This document shows positions 8,137 through 15,063 of a DNA stretch of 64,000 nucleotides, piece after piece. A program made the position numbers and the translations under genes. Below the pieces are notes generated by a model that had not been told where the DNA came from, did not search any database, and saw only the letters and a program-made list of their open reading frames with translations. Numbering within the stretch: the stretch's first letter is position 1; the number at the start of each line of letters is the position of its first letter. The stretch is from contig CAVYXG010000001.1 in NCBI GenBank assembly GCA_963772375.1, positions 1,116,001 through 1,180,000 of the forward strand, read 5' to 3'. This stretch comes from DATBHM01 sp963772375. GTDB taxonomy: Bacteria; Actinomycetota; UBA4738; JACQTL01.

Positions 8137-8487
8137 TGGAGGTGAGGGGAGTCGAACCCCTGTCCTCGAATGACCGTCCGGGTCTTCTACGGGCGTAGTC
8201 CGCGGTCAGGTCTCGCCTCCGGGGTCCCGCGAACGGAGTTCCCGTCGGCCAGCCCGGGCAAGGTGTCCGGCGGCGGCCCCCAGGCAGAACCGCCGACGTG
8301 AGCCTGCTTGGTGACGCCCTGGTCCCGGCCGCAGGCGGTCCGGGGAGGACGGCTACTTAGTGACTAAGCAGCGAGTGCGAACTCAGAGTTGGCACTTGTG
8401 TTGGTTCCGGCTTTTAACGAGGCATCCGGAGACCTCGGCCCGCTTCTCCCGGTCGGTGAGCACCCGAGTCGAAGCCAGTGCACCCCC
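8137..8487 (-). ncRNA. ssrA: Transfer-messenger RNA (tmRNA)
   Basis: The 5' end GGGGGTG (8487-8481) pairs with the 3' strand CACCTCC (8144-8138), leaving discriminator A at 8137; CCA is not encoded. The 3' domain contains the T-loop GGTTCGACTCC and the 5' domain the hallmark CTGGCTTCGACT. The tag reading frame ends NSEFALAA followed by TAG at 8366-8364, and upstream codons read ...GTNTSA. The exact resume codon is uncertain (Ala or Gly). With SmpB, encoded about 1.7 kb upstream, it rescues stalled ribosomes and tags the products for proteolysis. Confidence 0.95.
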
Positions 8488-8506
8488 GCTATTCAGTTGT
8501 CCGGCA

Positions 8507-8512
8507 AGTATA
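8507..8512 (-). promoter_or_regulatory. -10 element of the ssrA promoter
   Basis: TATACT on the minus strand lies 19 nt before the mature tmRNA 5' end, leaving room for a short leader removed by RNase P. No clear -35 is visible. Confidence 0.4.
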
Positions 8513-8593
8513 CGAACACCATCGGTCGCCTCCGTGTTCCGCCTGAGCCCGCCGAGCTTGCGCAGGCCCAGACGGAACCGGAGCGCCAGGGCA

Positions 8594-8757
8594 TCAGCCC
8601 TGGACGACCGGGTAGATCTCGTCCGCGACCAGGCCGTGGGCCTCACGGTGCACGGTCATCGCCGCGTCGGCGTCGGGGGCCTCCACCAGGCAGAACACCT
8701 TTCCCGCTGCGGGGTCGGCCCAGTAGTTGATGTACCGCACGCCGTACTGCTCCGCAT
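8594..8757 (-). pseudogene. Truncated DUF4242/SCO4226-like protein, N-terminus missing
   Basis: The minus strand encodes about 53 residues reading HAEQYGVRYINYWADP, GKVFCLVEAPDADAA and HREAHGLVADEIYPV, then TGA. This is the C-terminal two thirds of the DUF4242 family (nickel-binding ferredoxin-like fold). Upstream the frame becomes Arg-rich with no start codon, exactly where the divergent AraC-type gene begins. It was probably cut by the rearrangement that placed that gene here. A perfect hairpin CCAGGGC-ATCA-GCCCTGG (8586-8603) covers the stop. Confidence 0.6.
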
Positions 8758-9741
8758 GCTGACCGAAACACCGGGCACGCCGGCGACGGCCCCGCTCGAT
8801 CGGGCGCTCGCCCAGCTCCGCCTCGACGGCGCGATCTTCTTCCGGTCAGAGTTCACCGAGGGTTGGGGCTACGAGTCCCCGCTCCCGGCCGACTTCGCGA
8901 ACACGTTCCGGCCGGGCAGCGAGCGGCTCATCGTGTTCCACATCATGGCCTCGGGGTCGTGCTGGATCACGCTCGGCGACGGCGACCGGCACTGGGCGAC
9001 CGCTGGCGACGTGATCGTGATGCCGTTCGGCGACCAGCACCGCCTCGGCGGCACCGAGCCCGCCGAGTGCATCCCGATCGCCCAGCTGATCGCTCCCCCG
9101 CCGTGGAGCTCCCTGCCGGTGCTCCGGTACGGGGCCGGCGGCTCGCGCACCGACATCATCTGCGGGTACCTGTGTACTCTCGGGACCCGTTGTTCGACCC
9201 CCGCCTGCGGGCGCTGCCGCCCCTCTTCGTCGTTCGTCCGCCGGAGGGCCCCGCCGCCCGATGGGTCCGGTCGAGCATCGACTACGCGCTCACCGTCACG
9301 CCGGCCGAGTACGGCGTCTCGACCCGCCTCCCCGAGCTGCTGGTCGTCGAGATCCTGCGGCTCCACCTCGCAACCGCTCCGGCCGCCGACCGCGGATGGA
9401 TGGGCGCCCTCCGCGATCCCATCCTGGCGCCGGCCCTCGCCCGGCTCCACGCCGAACCGGATCGCAAGTGGACCGTCGCCGAGCTGGCGTCGGAGGTGGC
9501 GGCGTCGCGTTCGCTGCTGGACGATCGGTTCCGGCAGGTGCTCGGGCGCTCGCCCATCCGGTACCTCACGGAGTGGCGCATGCACGTCGCGGAGGAGCTG
9601 CTCGGCTCCACCGACCTCGGCGTCGCCCAGGTTGCGCGGCGCGTCGGCTACGACTCCGAGGAGGCGTTCAGCCGGGCGTTCAAGCGCGCCCACGGCTCCG
9701 CGCCGAGCTCCTGGCGCGCGGCCCGCCGCGCAGGCCACTGA
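8756..9741 (+). pseudogene. AraC-family regulator with cupin domain, frameshifted
   Basis: The first frame (8756 to about 9172) encodes an N-terminal cupin-type sensor (LIVFHIMASGSCWITLGDGD, GDVIVMPFGDQHRLGG). A different frame from about 9172 to 9741 encodes the rest, ending in two AraC helix-turn-helix motifs (VAASRSLLDDRFRQVLGRSP; GVAQVARRVGYDSEEAFSRA). Removing one TG of TGTG at 9171-9174 restores a continuous protein of about 328 residues reading GYLYSRDPLFDPR. It is either a decayed gene or a sequencing error. Both neighbours on the opposite strand are truncated at its ends. Confidence 0.75.
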
Positions 9742-9838
9742 CCTCGACGCGGACCCCGAGGGAAGCTTCGCCGCCGGCCGCCGCCGGGGACGGCGCTGCG
9801 AGGGCGAGCAGGACGACGAGCAGCACGGCGCGGCGCAC
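9680..9838 (-). pseudogene. Signal-peptide fragment of a lost secreted protein
   Basis: From a GTG at 9838 the minus strand reads VRRAVLLVVLLALAAPSPAAA, a good Sec signal peptide with an AxA cleavage site, then about 30 residues before a stop. Its 3' half overlaps the end of the AraC-type gene and loses protein-like character. It appears to be the start of an exported protein whose body was removed. It could also be chance coding in GC-rich DNA. Confidence 0.35.
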
Positions 9839-9891
9839 GAACCCATCATCGGCCGGCGCGGCGGGAGAGGTTGAACCGACTCGAGCCCGGA

Positions 9892-10159
9892 TCAGGCCGA
9901 GCGGGCCTGCCGTCCGTCCTCGGGCGAGATCACCGGGTCGATGATGAGGTGGCGGGCGTCCTCGATCTCGACGCCGCCGGGCATCGCCCGGAGGAGCGCG
10001 TCGATGAGCGTCGCCCACTCGGACTCGCTCATGGTGAGCGTTCCGGCCTGGACGAAGTTCGATCCCGACCCGGGCCAGGACGTTGGCCGTGATCTGCGGC
10101 TCGTTGCCGCTGCGGCTCTCGTACTTGCCGATGACCGTGAAGTGGAACCGTGCGGGCAT
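9892..10159 (-). pseudogene. Small conserved-looking protein interrupted by a 1-base shift
   Basis: From the ATG at 10159, preceded by GGGAGG at 7-nt spacing, the frame reads RFHFTVIGKYESRSGNEPQI and ANVLARVG. The next frame continues SNFVQAGTLTMSESEWATLI and VEIEDARHLIIDPV to a stop at 9892. Dropping one A near 10068 gives a uniform 88-residue protein. I do not recognise the family. The strong ribosome site and clean halves favour a recent mutation or a base-call error. It sits 64 bp downstream of smpB on the same strand. Confidence 0.55.
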
Positions 10160-10223
10160 GGCGGAACCTCCCGGGACGTGGTCGCCCTGCTGTCGAGTAC
10201 CCGGGACGGCGCCGGGCGAAACG

Positions 10224-10706
10224 CTAGAGCGCCCGCCGGTGCGACGTGGCGCGTTCCATCTCCCGCCTGGCCTCGCGCTCGATGACGGCCTGGCGCTTCT
10301 CGAACCGCTGCTTGCCGCGCCCGACGCCGATCTGGACCTTGGCCAGCCCCCGCACGAAGTACAGCTGGATCGGCACCAGCGTGAGCCCCTTCTCGGCGGT
10401 GACGCCGGTCAGCCGGTCGATCTCCTTGCGGTGGAGCAGGAGCTTTCGCCGCCGTCGCGGCTCGTACCCGCGCTTCTGACCCTGCTCGTACGGCGGGATG
10501 TGCACGTTCTCGAGCCACACCTCGCCACCCTCGACCCGGGCGAAGGCCTCGTTCAGCGAGGCATGGCCGGTGCGGAGGGACTTCGCCTCGGAGCCGGTCA
10601 GCGCGATGCCGGCCTCCAGCGTCTCGAGCAGCTCGTAGTCGAACCGCGCCCGCCGGTTGGTGGCAACGACCCGCCGACCGTCGCGTCCGGCGCCCTGGCC
10701 GGCCAC
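10224..10706 (-). CDS. smpB: SsrA-binding protein SmpB
   Basis: A 160-residue SmpB. Family blocks are visible: ATNRRARFDYELLETLEAGI, LTGSEAKSLRTGHASL, GEVWLENVHIPPYEQG, RRRRKLLLHRKEI and the basic tail EREARREMERA. It binds the tRNA-like part of tmRNA and delivers it to stalled ribosomes. The GTG start at 10706 is two bases after the ftsX stop, so smpB is translated as part of the ftsE-ftsX operon. The upstream in-frame ATG at 10784 lies inside ftsX and is not needed. Confidence 0.97.
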   Translation of the reverse strand: MAGQGAGRDGRRVVATNRRARFDYELLETLEAGIALTGSEAKSLRTGHASLNEAFARVEGGEVWLENVHIPPYEQGQKRGYEPRRRRKLLLHRKEIDRLTGVTAEKGLTLVPIQLYFVRGLAKVQIGVGRGKQRFEKRQAVIEREARREMERATSHRRAL

Positions 10707-10708
10707 CG

Positions 10709-11590
10709 CTAGACCTCGAGGAAGCGGCGCATGGCCATGTAGCTGGCCAGGAACGCCACGAGCACGCCCGCGCCCACGATCCACGGGATCAGCCGGTACA
10801 CGTCGGCGCTCGCCACGAGCGGCAGGAACAGGATCGTCTGGTGGATCGAGGCGAAGAACACGTGCTGCAGGATGAACAGGAACGCGATCGCCAACGCGGC
10901 ACCCAAGAGGCCAGCCACGATCCCCTCCACGAGGAACGGCACGCGGATGAACCAGTTGGTCGCACCCACGAGGCGCATGATGCCGATCTCCTTGCGCCGG
11001 GCGAACACGGCCATGCGCACGGTGTTCCCGATCAGGGCGATGGCGGCGACCAGCATGACGATCGAGGCGATGTACGCGCCGGCCTTCAGCACGCCGGAGA
11101 TGGCGAACAGCTTGTTCAGCAGGTCGCGCTGGTCCTGCACGGTCTCGACGCCCGGCATGTTGCCGACCTGCGCCTGGATGCTGTCGAGCTGGGTGTTCGG
11201 GTCGACCAGCTTGACCCGGAACGAGGCCGGCAGCGCGTCCTTGCGCGTGTTGTTGATGAGGTCGGGCTGGTTCTTGAACAGGACGAGGAACCGGTGCCAG
11301 GCCGCGTCCTTCGACTCGTAGTAGAAGCTCTCGACCTGCGGCATCTTGGTCAGCTGCGTCCGCAGCGCGTCGAGGTCGGTCTGGGAGATGTCGTCGTTCA
11401 GGTAGATCGCGATCTGAACCTTCTCGGTCTGCGCATCGACCGCGAGGCCGATCTGGCGGCCGATGAGCTGCGCGCCGCCGAACAGGAACAGCGAGATGAA
11501 CACGGTGGCGATCGCCGCGAACGTGACCAGCCCGTTGCGCTGGATGCCGGTGACCGTCTCCCGGAAGTAGTAGCTCGTCCTACGCGCCAT
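10709..11590 (-). CDS. ftsX: Cell-division permease FtsX
   Basis: A 293-residue integral membrane protein. It has one N-terminal transmembrane segment (about 24-44), an extracellular domain with the actinobacterial pattern IYLNDDISQTDLDALRTQL and FRVKLVDP, then three C-terminal segments with the FtsX motif ARRKEIGIMRLVGATNWFIR. With FtsE it controls peptidoglycan hydrolases during division. It overlaps ftsE by 11 bp and is followed at once by smpB. Confidence 0.96.
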   Translation of the reverse strand: MARRTSYYFRETVTGIQRNGLVTFAAIATVFISLFLFGGAQLIGRQIGLAVDAQTEKVQIAIYLNDDISQTDLDALRTQLTKMPQVESFYYESKDAAWHRFLVLFKNQPDLINNTRKDALPASFRVKLVDPNTQLDSIQAQVGNMPGVETVQDQRDLLNKLFAISGVLKAGAYIASIVMLVAAIALIGNTVRMAVFARRKEIGIMRLVGATNWFIRVPFLVEGIVAGLLGAALAIAFLFILQHVFFASIHQTILFLPLVASADVYRLIPWIVGAGVLVAFLASYMAMRRFLEV

Positions 11591-12266
11591 AGCCGTACAC
11601 CCCTCGCGACTGGTCCCGGACCACCTTGCCGGAGTCGAGCTCGATCACCCGCCGGCGCATGGCATCGACGATCGCGTTGTCGTGGGTGGCCATCAGCACG
11701 GTGGTTCCGATGCGGTTGATGCGGTCGAGCAGCTTCATGATCTCGACCGAGGTGGCCGGGTCGAGGTTGCCGGTGGGCTCGTCGGCCAGCAGGATGAGCG
11801 GCCGGTTGACGAACGCCCGAGCCACGCTGACGCGCTGCTGCTCGCCGCCCGACAGCTCGTCGGGGTAGTTGTTGAGCTTGTCGCCCAGCCCGACCAGCTC
11901 GATGATCTCGGGCACCCGCTGGTCGATGACGTGCTTGGGCTTGCCGATCACCTCGAGCGCGAAGGCCACGTTCTGGAACACGGTCTTGTTCGGCAGGAGC
12001 TTGAAGTCCTGGAAGACCGTGCCGATGTTCCTGCGCAGCTCGGGGACCTTCCACCGGGACAGCTTGGTGATGTTCTTCCCGGCCACCCAGACCGAGCCCT
12101 GGGAGGGTTCCTCCTCCTTGAGCAGGGTGCGGATGAAGGTCGACTTGCCGGAACCCGAGGGCCCGACGATGAACACGAACTCGCCCTTCGCGATCTCGAG
12201 GCTGACGTCCGAAAGCGCGACGACCGAGTCCTTGTAGAGCTTCGTGACGTGCTCGAACTTGATCAT
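11580..12266 (-). CDS. ftsE: Cell-division ATPase FtsE
   Basis: A 228-residue ABC ATPase: Walker A GPSGSGKST near residue 36, signature LSGGEQQR near 139, Walker B LILLADEPTGNLDP near 160, and H-loop in MATHDNAI. The N-terminus MIKFEHVTKLYKDSVVALSD is typical of FtsE. It powers FtsX at the septum. The gene starts 127 bp after the upstream lipoprotein gene, leaving room for its own promoter. Confidence 0.97.
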   Translation of the reverse strand: MIKFEHVTKLYKDSVVALSDVSLEIAKGEFVFIVGPSGSGKSTFIRTLLKEEEPSQGSVWVAGKNITKLSRWKVPELRRNIGTVFQDFKLLPNKTVFQNVAFALEVIGKPKHVIDQRVPEIIELVGLGDKLNNYPDELSGGEQQRVSVARAFVNRPLILLADEPTGNLDPATSVEIMKLLDRINRIGTTVLMATHDNAIVDAMRRRVIELDSGKVVRDQSRGVYGYGA

Positions 12267-12392
12267 GTCTGATGAGTTGGGGAAGGTCTGGGGGCTGGCC
12301 GAGTGTAACAGCAGCCCTCGCGCTTCGGAAACACATCGACCGGCGGAGTTGATTGGGAAACGGTGAGAATCCGCAGGTCAGCGACCGTATCG

Positions 12393-12932
12393 CTACAGCG
12401 GAACGGAGTTCGCCACCGCGTCGCCCTCCTCCCGGGCCAGCCCGACCGTGGACAGGACGAGCGTCCCATCGTCGACGCGGGTGCGGTACTCGAGGCACGA
12501 CGCCCCCTGGAGCAGGCCGGTGGCGCAGGGCTCGCTGCCGGTCAGGGTCCACTCGCCGACCTGGGGGCCGGAGCCGACCGAGGCGTTCGGGTCCACGACG
12601 ATCCGAACCACCCGGCACCGGGGGTCGACCCAGACGGCACCGGCGGTGGCGCTGCCGCCGACGGGGCCCCAGGCGGCGGCCAGGCCGAAGTCCGAGGGCG
12701 GGAGCTGGTGGGGGACGTGGCCGTCGAGCGCCGACTCGACCTCCGACGGCGGCACGACCGGGCCGGGCACGCCGCCGTTCGGACAGCTCTGCGCGGCCTC
12801 GTGCTGCGGGCTGAGGATGATGCTCGGGAGCGGTTCGCTCACGCCGGCGGTGCCGGACGGCGTGGCGCACGAGGCGAGCGCCGCACCGAGGAGCGCGACC
12901 GCCACCACCCGTGACCCGATGCGCTCGCTCAC
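12393..12932 (-). CDS. Putative lipoprotein of unknown function
   Basis: A 179-residue protein that starts with a lipobox: VVAVALLGAALASC places the lipidated Cys at residue 22. The mature part contains three further Cys (residues 50, 106 and 136) plus one at 146, which could form disulfides outside the membrane. No family is recognised. The GTG at 12932 is the closest start to the signal sequence. It lies between the transketolase genes and ftsE. Confidence 0.65.
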   Translation of the reverse strand: MSERIGSRVVAVALLGAALASCATPSGTAGVSEPLPSIILSPQHEAAQSCPNGGVPGPVVPPSEVESALDGHVPHQLPPSDFGLAAAWGPVGGSATAGAVWVDPRCRVVRIVVDPNASVGSGPQVGEWTLTGSEPCATGLLQGASCLEYRTRVDDGTLVLSTVGLAREEGDAVANSVPL

Positions 12933-12979
12933 GCGCACGTAGGTATCACAACGCGTCCAGGACCGCCGGGCCCGGCAGG

Positions 12980-13909
12980 TCAGGCCCTGGTCAGCGCCCT
13001 CGCGGCCTCGGCCACGTGCTTGGCCGAGATGCCATACGCGTCGTAGAGCTCCTCCGGCGTGCCGGACTGCCCGTAGTCGCGGCACCCGAGGATGGAGAGG
13101 CGGGTGCCGGACCCGGCCTGGGCGAGCGCCTCCGCCACCGCGGAGCCGAGGCCGCCGTTCACGTTGTGGTCCTCGACCGTGACGGCCCGACGCCCGGACG
13201 CCTCGGCCGCGGCGACGACCCCGTCGGCGTCGAGCGGGGCCAGCGTATGGACGTTCACGACGCGGGCCTCGAGGCCCTCGCCGGCCAGCTCCTCGGCCGC
13301 CTTCACGGCCTCCTGCACGGTGGCCCCACTCGCGAACAGGCACACATCCGAGCCTTCCCTCAGCGTCTCGGTCTTCCCGAACTCGAACCGGTACCCGTCG
13401 CCGTGCACGTCGTCGAGCTTCTGCCGGGTGAGGCGCAGGAACGCCGGCCCGACGTGCTCGTCGGCGAGGTACTTCACCGCCGCGACGGTCTCGGCCGCGT
13501 CGCACGGCTGGATGACCGCCATGTTCGGCAGGGCCCGCATGGCCGCGACGTCCTCCAGGGCCATCTGGGAGGCGCCGTCGTCGCCGATGCCGATCCCGGC
13601 GTGCGTGCCGGCGATGCGGACGTTCGCCTCGTTGTAGCCGACCGACATCCGGATGGTCTCGAGCCGTCCGGCGATGAAGCACGAGAACGACGACGCCCAC
13701 GCCGTCTTGCCGGACAGCGCGAGCCCCGCGGCGACGCCGACCATGTTCGACTCGGCGATGCCGCATTCGACGAACCGCTCGGGGTAGGCCTCCTTGAACA
13801 GGTACGTGAAGTTCGACTTCATGAGGTCGCCGTCGAGGACGACGTGCTTCGGGTCGTGCCCGACCTCGACGAGCGCCTCGCCGAACGCCTCGCGCGTGGC
13901 CTTGCCCAT
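12980..13909 (-). CDS. Transketolase, C-terminal subunit
   Basis: A 309-residue protein with the pyrimidine-binding and C-terminal domains of transketolase: VVLDGDLMKSN, FVECGIAESNMVGVAAGLAL (catalytic Glu), and HAGIGIGDDGASQMALEDVA. The C-terminal domain has LFASGATVQEAVKAAEEL and VEDHNVNGGLGSAVAE. Together with the upstream N-terminal half it would transfer two-carbon units in the pentose phosphate pathway using thiamine diphosphate. Its ATG overlaps the stop of the N-terminal subunit (ATGA). Confidence 0.92.
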   Translation of the reverse strand: MGKATREAFGEALVEVGHDPKHVVLDGDLMKSNFTYLFKEAYPERFVECGIAESNMVGVAAGLALSGKTAWASSFSCFIAGRLETIRMSVGYNEANVRIAGTHAGIGIGDDGASQMALEDVAAMRALPNMAVIQPCDAAETVAAVKYLADEHVGPAFLRLTRQKLDDVHGDGYRFEFGKTETLREGSDVCLFASGATVQEAVKAAEELAGEGLEARVVNVHTLAPLDADGVVAAAEASGRRAVTVEDHNVNGGLGSAVAEALAQAGSGTRLSILGCRDYGQSGTPEELYDAYGISAKHVAEAARALTRA

Positions 13910-14808
13910 CACTTGCTCCTTTCGAGGGCCTCGTACCGGCGGGTGGACTCCACGGCGTCGATCTCGCCCTTCAGCTCCGCGATCGCGATCTCGGCCTGCT
14001 GCTCGTCCGGCGCCTTGCCGTGCCAGTCGGGGTTGAGCTCCATCCACGACACGCCGTGTCCCTTCACCGTGTGCGAGACGATGACCGAACCCCGGTCGGC
14101 GACCATCTCGGCCTCGTCGAGGGCGTCGAGGATCTGGCCCATGTCGTGACCGTCGATCTCCCGGACGTGCCAGCCGAAGTCGCGCCACTTGGCCACGACG
14201 GGGTCGATGTCGAGGATGTTCACGACCTTGTCGGACTGCTGGACCTGGTTCTGGTCGAGGATCACGCAGAGGTTCGACAGGGCGTGGCGGCCGCCCAGCA
14301 TGGCCGCCTCCCACAGCTGTCCGGCCTGCGACTCGCCGTCGCCGAGCATGCAGTAGACGCGCCACGGCGAGGCGTCGAGCTTGCCGGCGATGGCCATGCC
14401 CACGGCCATCGACAGCCCCTGGCCGAGCGAGCCGGTCGCGGCCTCGATGCCGGGGCACCGGATGCGGTCGGGATGCCCCTGCAGCGGGGAGCCGAACTTC
14501 CGGAGCGTCCCCAGCTGGTCCTCCGGGAAGAACCCCAGCTTGGCGAGTGCCGCGTACACGATGGGGATGCAGTGCCCCTTCGAGAGCACGAACCGGTCCC
14601 GGTCGGGCCAGTCCGGTTGGTCGGGCTTGAGGCGCAGCTTGTGGAAGTACAGCGCGGCCACCATGTCGGACGCGCTGAGCGTCCCGCCGGGATGACCCGA
14701 CCCGGCCGTGGTCAGCATCTCGATGTCGGTGACGCGGAGGTCGCGCGCGACGTCGGCGAGGCGCTCGACCAGGGCTTCACGGTCCTCGACCTGCGTGGCG
14801 GTGTCCAT
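13909..14808 (-). CDS. Transketolase, N-terminal (thiamine diphosphate-binding) subunit
   Basis: A 299-residue protein with SGHPGGTLSASDMVAALYF, DRFVLSKGH and the ThDP motif GDGESQAGQLWEAAMLGGRH followed by NLCVILDQNQVQQS. It forms the cofactor-binding half of a split transketolase. It overlaps the C-terminal subunit by 3 bp. Split transketolases are common in archaea and some bacteria. Its start lies 255 bp from the divergent YfhO-like gene, which leaves room for promoters both ways. Confidence 0.92.
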   Translation of the reverse strand: MDTATQVEDREALVERLADVARDLRVTDIEMLTTAGSGHPGGTLSASDMVAALYFHKLRLKPDQPDWPDRDRFVLSKGHCIPIVYAALAKLGFFPEDQLGTLRKFGSPLQGHPDRIRCPGIEAATGSLGQGLSMAVGMAIAGKLDASPWRVYCMLGDGESQAGQLWEAAMLGGRHALSNLCVILDQNQVQQSDKVVNILDIDPVVAKWRDFGWHVREIDGHDMGQILDALDEAEMVADRGSVIVSHTVKGHGVSWMELNPDWHGKAPDEQQAEIAIAELKGEIDAVESTRRYEALERSK

Positions 14809-15063
14809 GGACAGACTCCTTCGTGCGGTCGTCGTGCGGTGTCCCGAGCGGTCCGGCTCGCCTGCTGGACCGGCGTCGGCGGACCGGAATCCATCCTACG
14901 CAATGCGCGCGAGGTGACGTCGCGGCCCCGCCCCGGCCCCTTCCGGCGGCGCCGATCGTAAGATGGTCGGGTCCCGCGGCGTGCGGTGAACCTGCAGGTC
15001 GGGACCCCAGGCGGCCCCGACTATCGCGTCCGGGCGGCACCGAACCAGGAGACCATCACCAGC

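Noticed and set aside
8594..8757. An intact DUF4242 gene
   Set aside because: The frame lacks any start and becomes Arg-rich upstream, so the N-terminal third is missing.
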